From positions 62,001-126,000 of the forward strand of contig UXAT02000053.1 in assembly GCA_900609035.2 (NCBI GenBank): a stretch of 64,000 bases of DNA, read 5' to 3'. The position numbers and the translations under genes are program-made. Positions 63,817 through 64,000 of this stretch are shown here, piece by piece. How positions within the stretch are numbered: position 1 is the stretch's first letter; each line of letters opens with the position of its first letter. The notes beneath the pieces were generated by a model that searched no databases, was not told where the DNA came from, and saw only the letters and a list, made by a program, of their open reading frames with translations. This DNA is from Candidatus Defluviicoccus seviourii (GTDB lineage Bacteria > Pseudomonadota > Alphaproteobacteria > Rhodospirillales > Defluviicoccaceae).

Positions 63817-64000
63817 ATGAAACTGCCCGAGATTTGCATCCGCCGGCCCGTCTTCGCGACGGTGCTGAGCCTGATCGTTCTGCTCTTGGGGTTGATCGGC
63901 TACCAGCGGCTCTCCATCCGCGAATATCCGAACATCGATCCGGCGGTGGTCACCGTCTCGACCACCTACGAGGGGGCGAGTGCCGAGATCATCGAAACCC
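63817..64000 (+). CDS. RND efflux transporter permease, partial (N-terminal end)
   Basis: Only 61 codons are present. They encode MKLPEICIRRPVFATVLSLI, a first membrane segment and the AcrB-like REYPNIDPAVVTVSTTYEGA with EIIET, the start of the porter domain. This pattern fits the MexB/MexI group of proton-driven efflux pumps. It follows the adaptor by 8 nt; substrates cannot be guessed from this end. Confidence 0.9.
   Translation, partial: MKLPEICIRRPVFATVLSLIVLLLGLIGYQRLSIREYPNIDPAVVTVSTTYEGASAEIIET

Overview
The window looks like chromosomal DNA of a GC-rich alphaproteobacterium (about two thirds G+C by eye), most likely of a Rhodospirillales-like lineage. The grounds are an RpoH sigma factor, TrmFO, an NDUFS4-like complex I subunit, an NDUFAF6-like protein, a YajC-SecD-SecF-Mth938 block, OpgH, Fe-superoxide dismutase and REP-like palindromes of the GTCATGGCCGG type. 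I saw no insertion sequence, phage gene, CRISPR array, rRNA or tRNA. The lineage is an inference from gene content, not from a marker tree.

Region 1 (1-11064, all minus strand) is a one-carbon/amino-nitrogen locus. It holds two glutamate-synthase-like modules (glutaminase domain, GXGXG domain, FMN domain), one with the last two domains fused and one with all three split. Between them lies a GltD-type flavoprotein fused to a shrunken copy of the FMN domain. The set ends in a sarcosine-oxidase-type complex (beta, delta, alpha). The gene set resembles the N-methylglutamate synthase/dehydrogenase pathway or sarcosine oxidation.

Region 2 (11660-25754) is a surface/secretion locus. An almost pure RTX-repeat protein is followed by two [large GT2-fold protein + GT4 glycosyltransferase] pairs and by a type I secretion ABC transporter and adaptor. 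A facing group carries an acetyltransferase, a polysaccharide pyruvyl transferase and a tail-anchored protein. No TolC-type outer-membrane protein is present.

Region 3 (25968-34541) is mixed: a DUF2914 protein, cardiolipin synthase, the complex I subunit, an EcsC protein, class I aldolase with thiE, an orphan ParA with a small ribbon-helix-helix-like partner, and a ParE-type toxin-antitoxin pair. Region 4 (34841-52266) is mostly housekeeping: DUF815 ATPase, yajC-secD-secF, Mth938-like, sodB, two squalene/phytoene-synthase relatives, trmFO, uvrA, ssb, an Hsp70/DUF3731 protein and an FkbM methyltransferase.

Region 5 (52419-57241) is the most intriguing part. A medium-chain dehydrogenase, a 6-pyruvoyltetrahydropterin-synthase-like protein with an altered active site, a GT4 glycosyltransferase and a methyltransferase face a RibD-type reductase and a creatininase-family hydrolase. 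This reads like a pathway for a modified, possibly glycosylated, pterin or related GTP-derived compound, with folE a few kb away. Region 6 (57255-64000) carries opgH, rpoH, folE, a small lipoprotein, an unknown exported protein and the start of an RND efflux operon behind a strong palindromic operator-like site.
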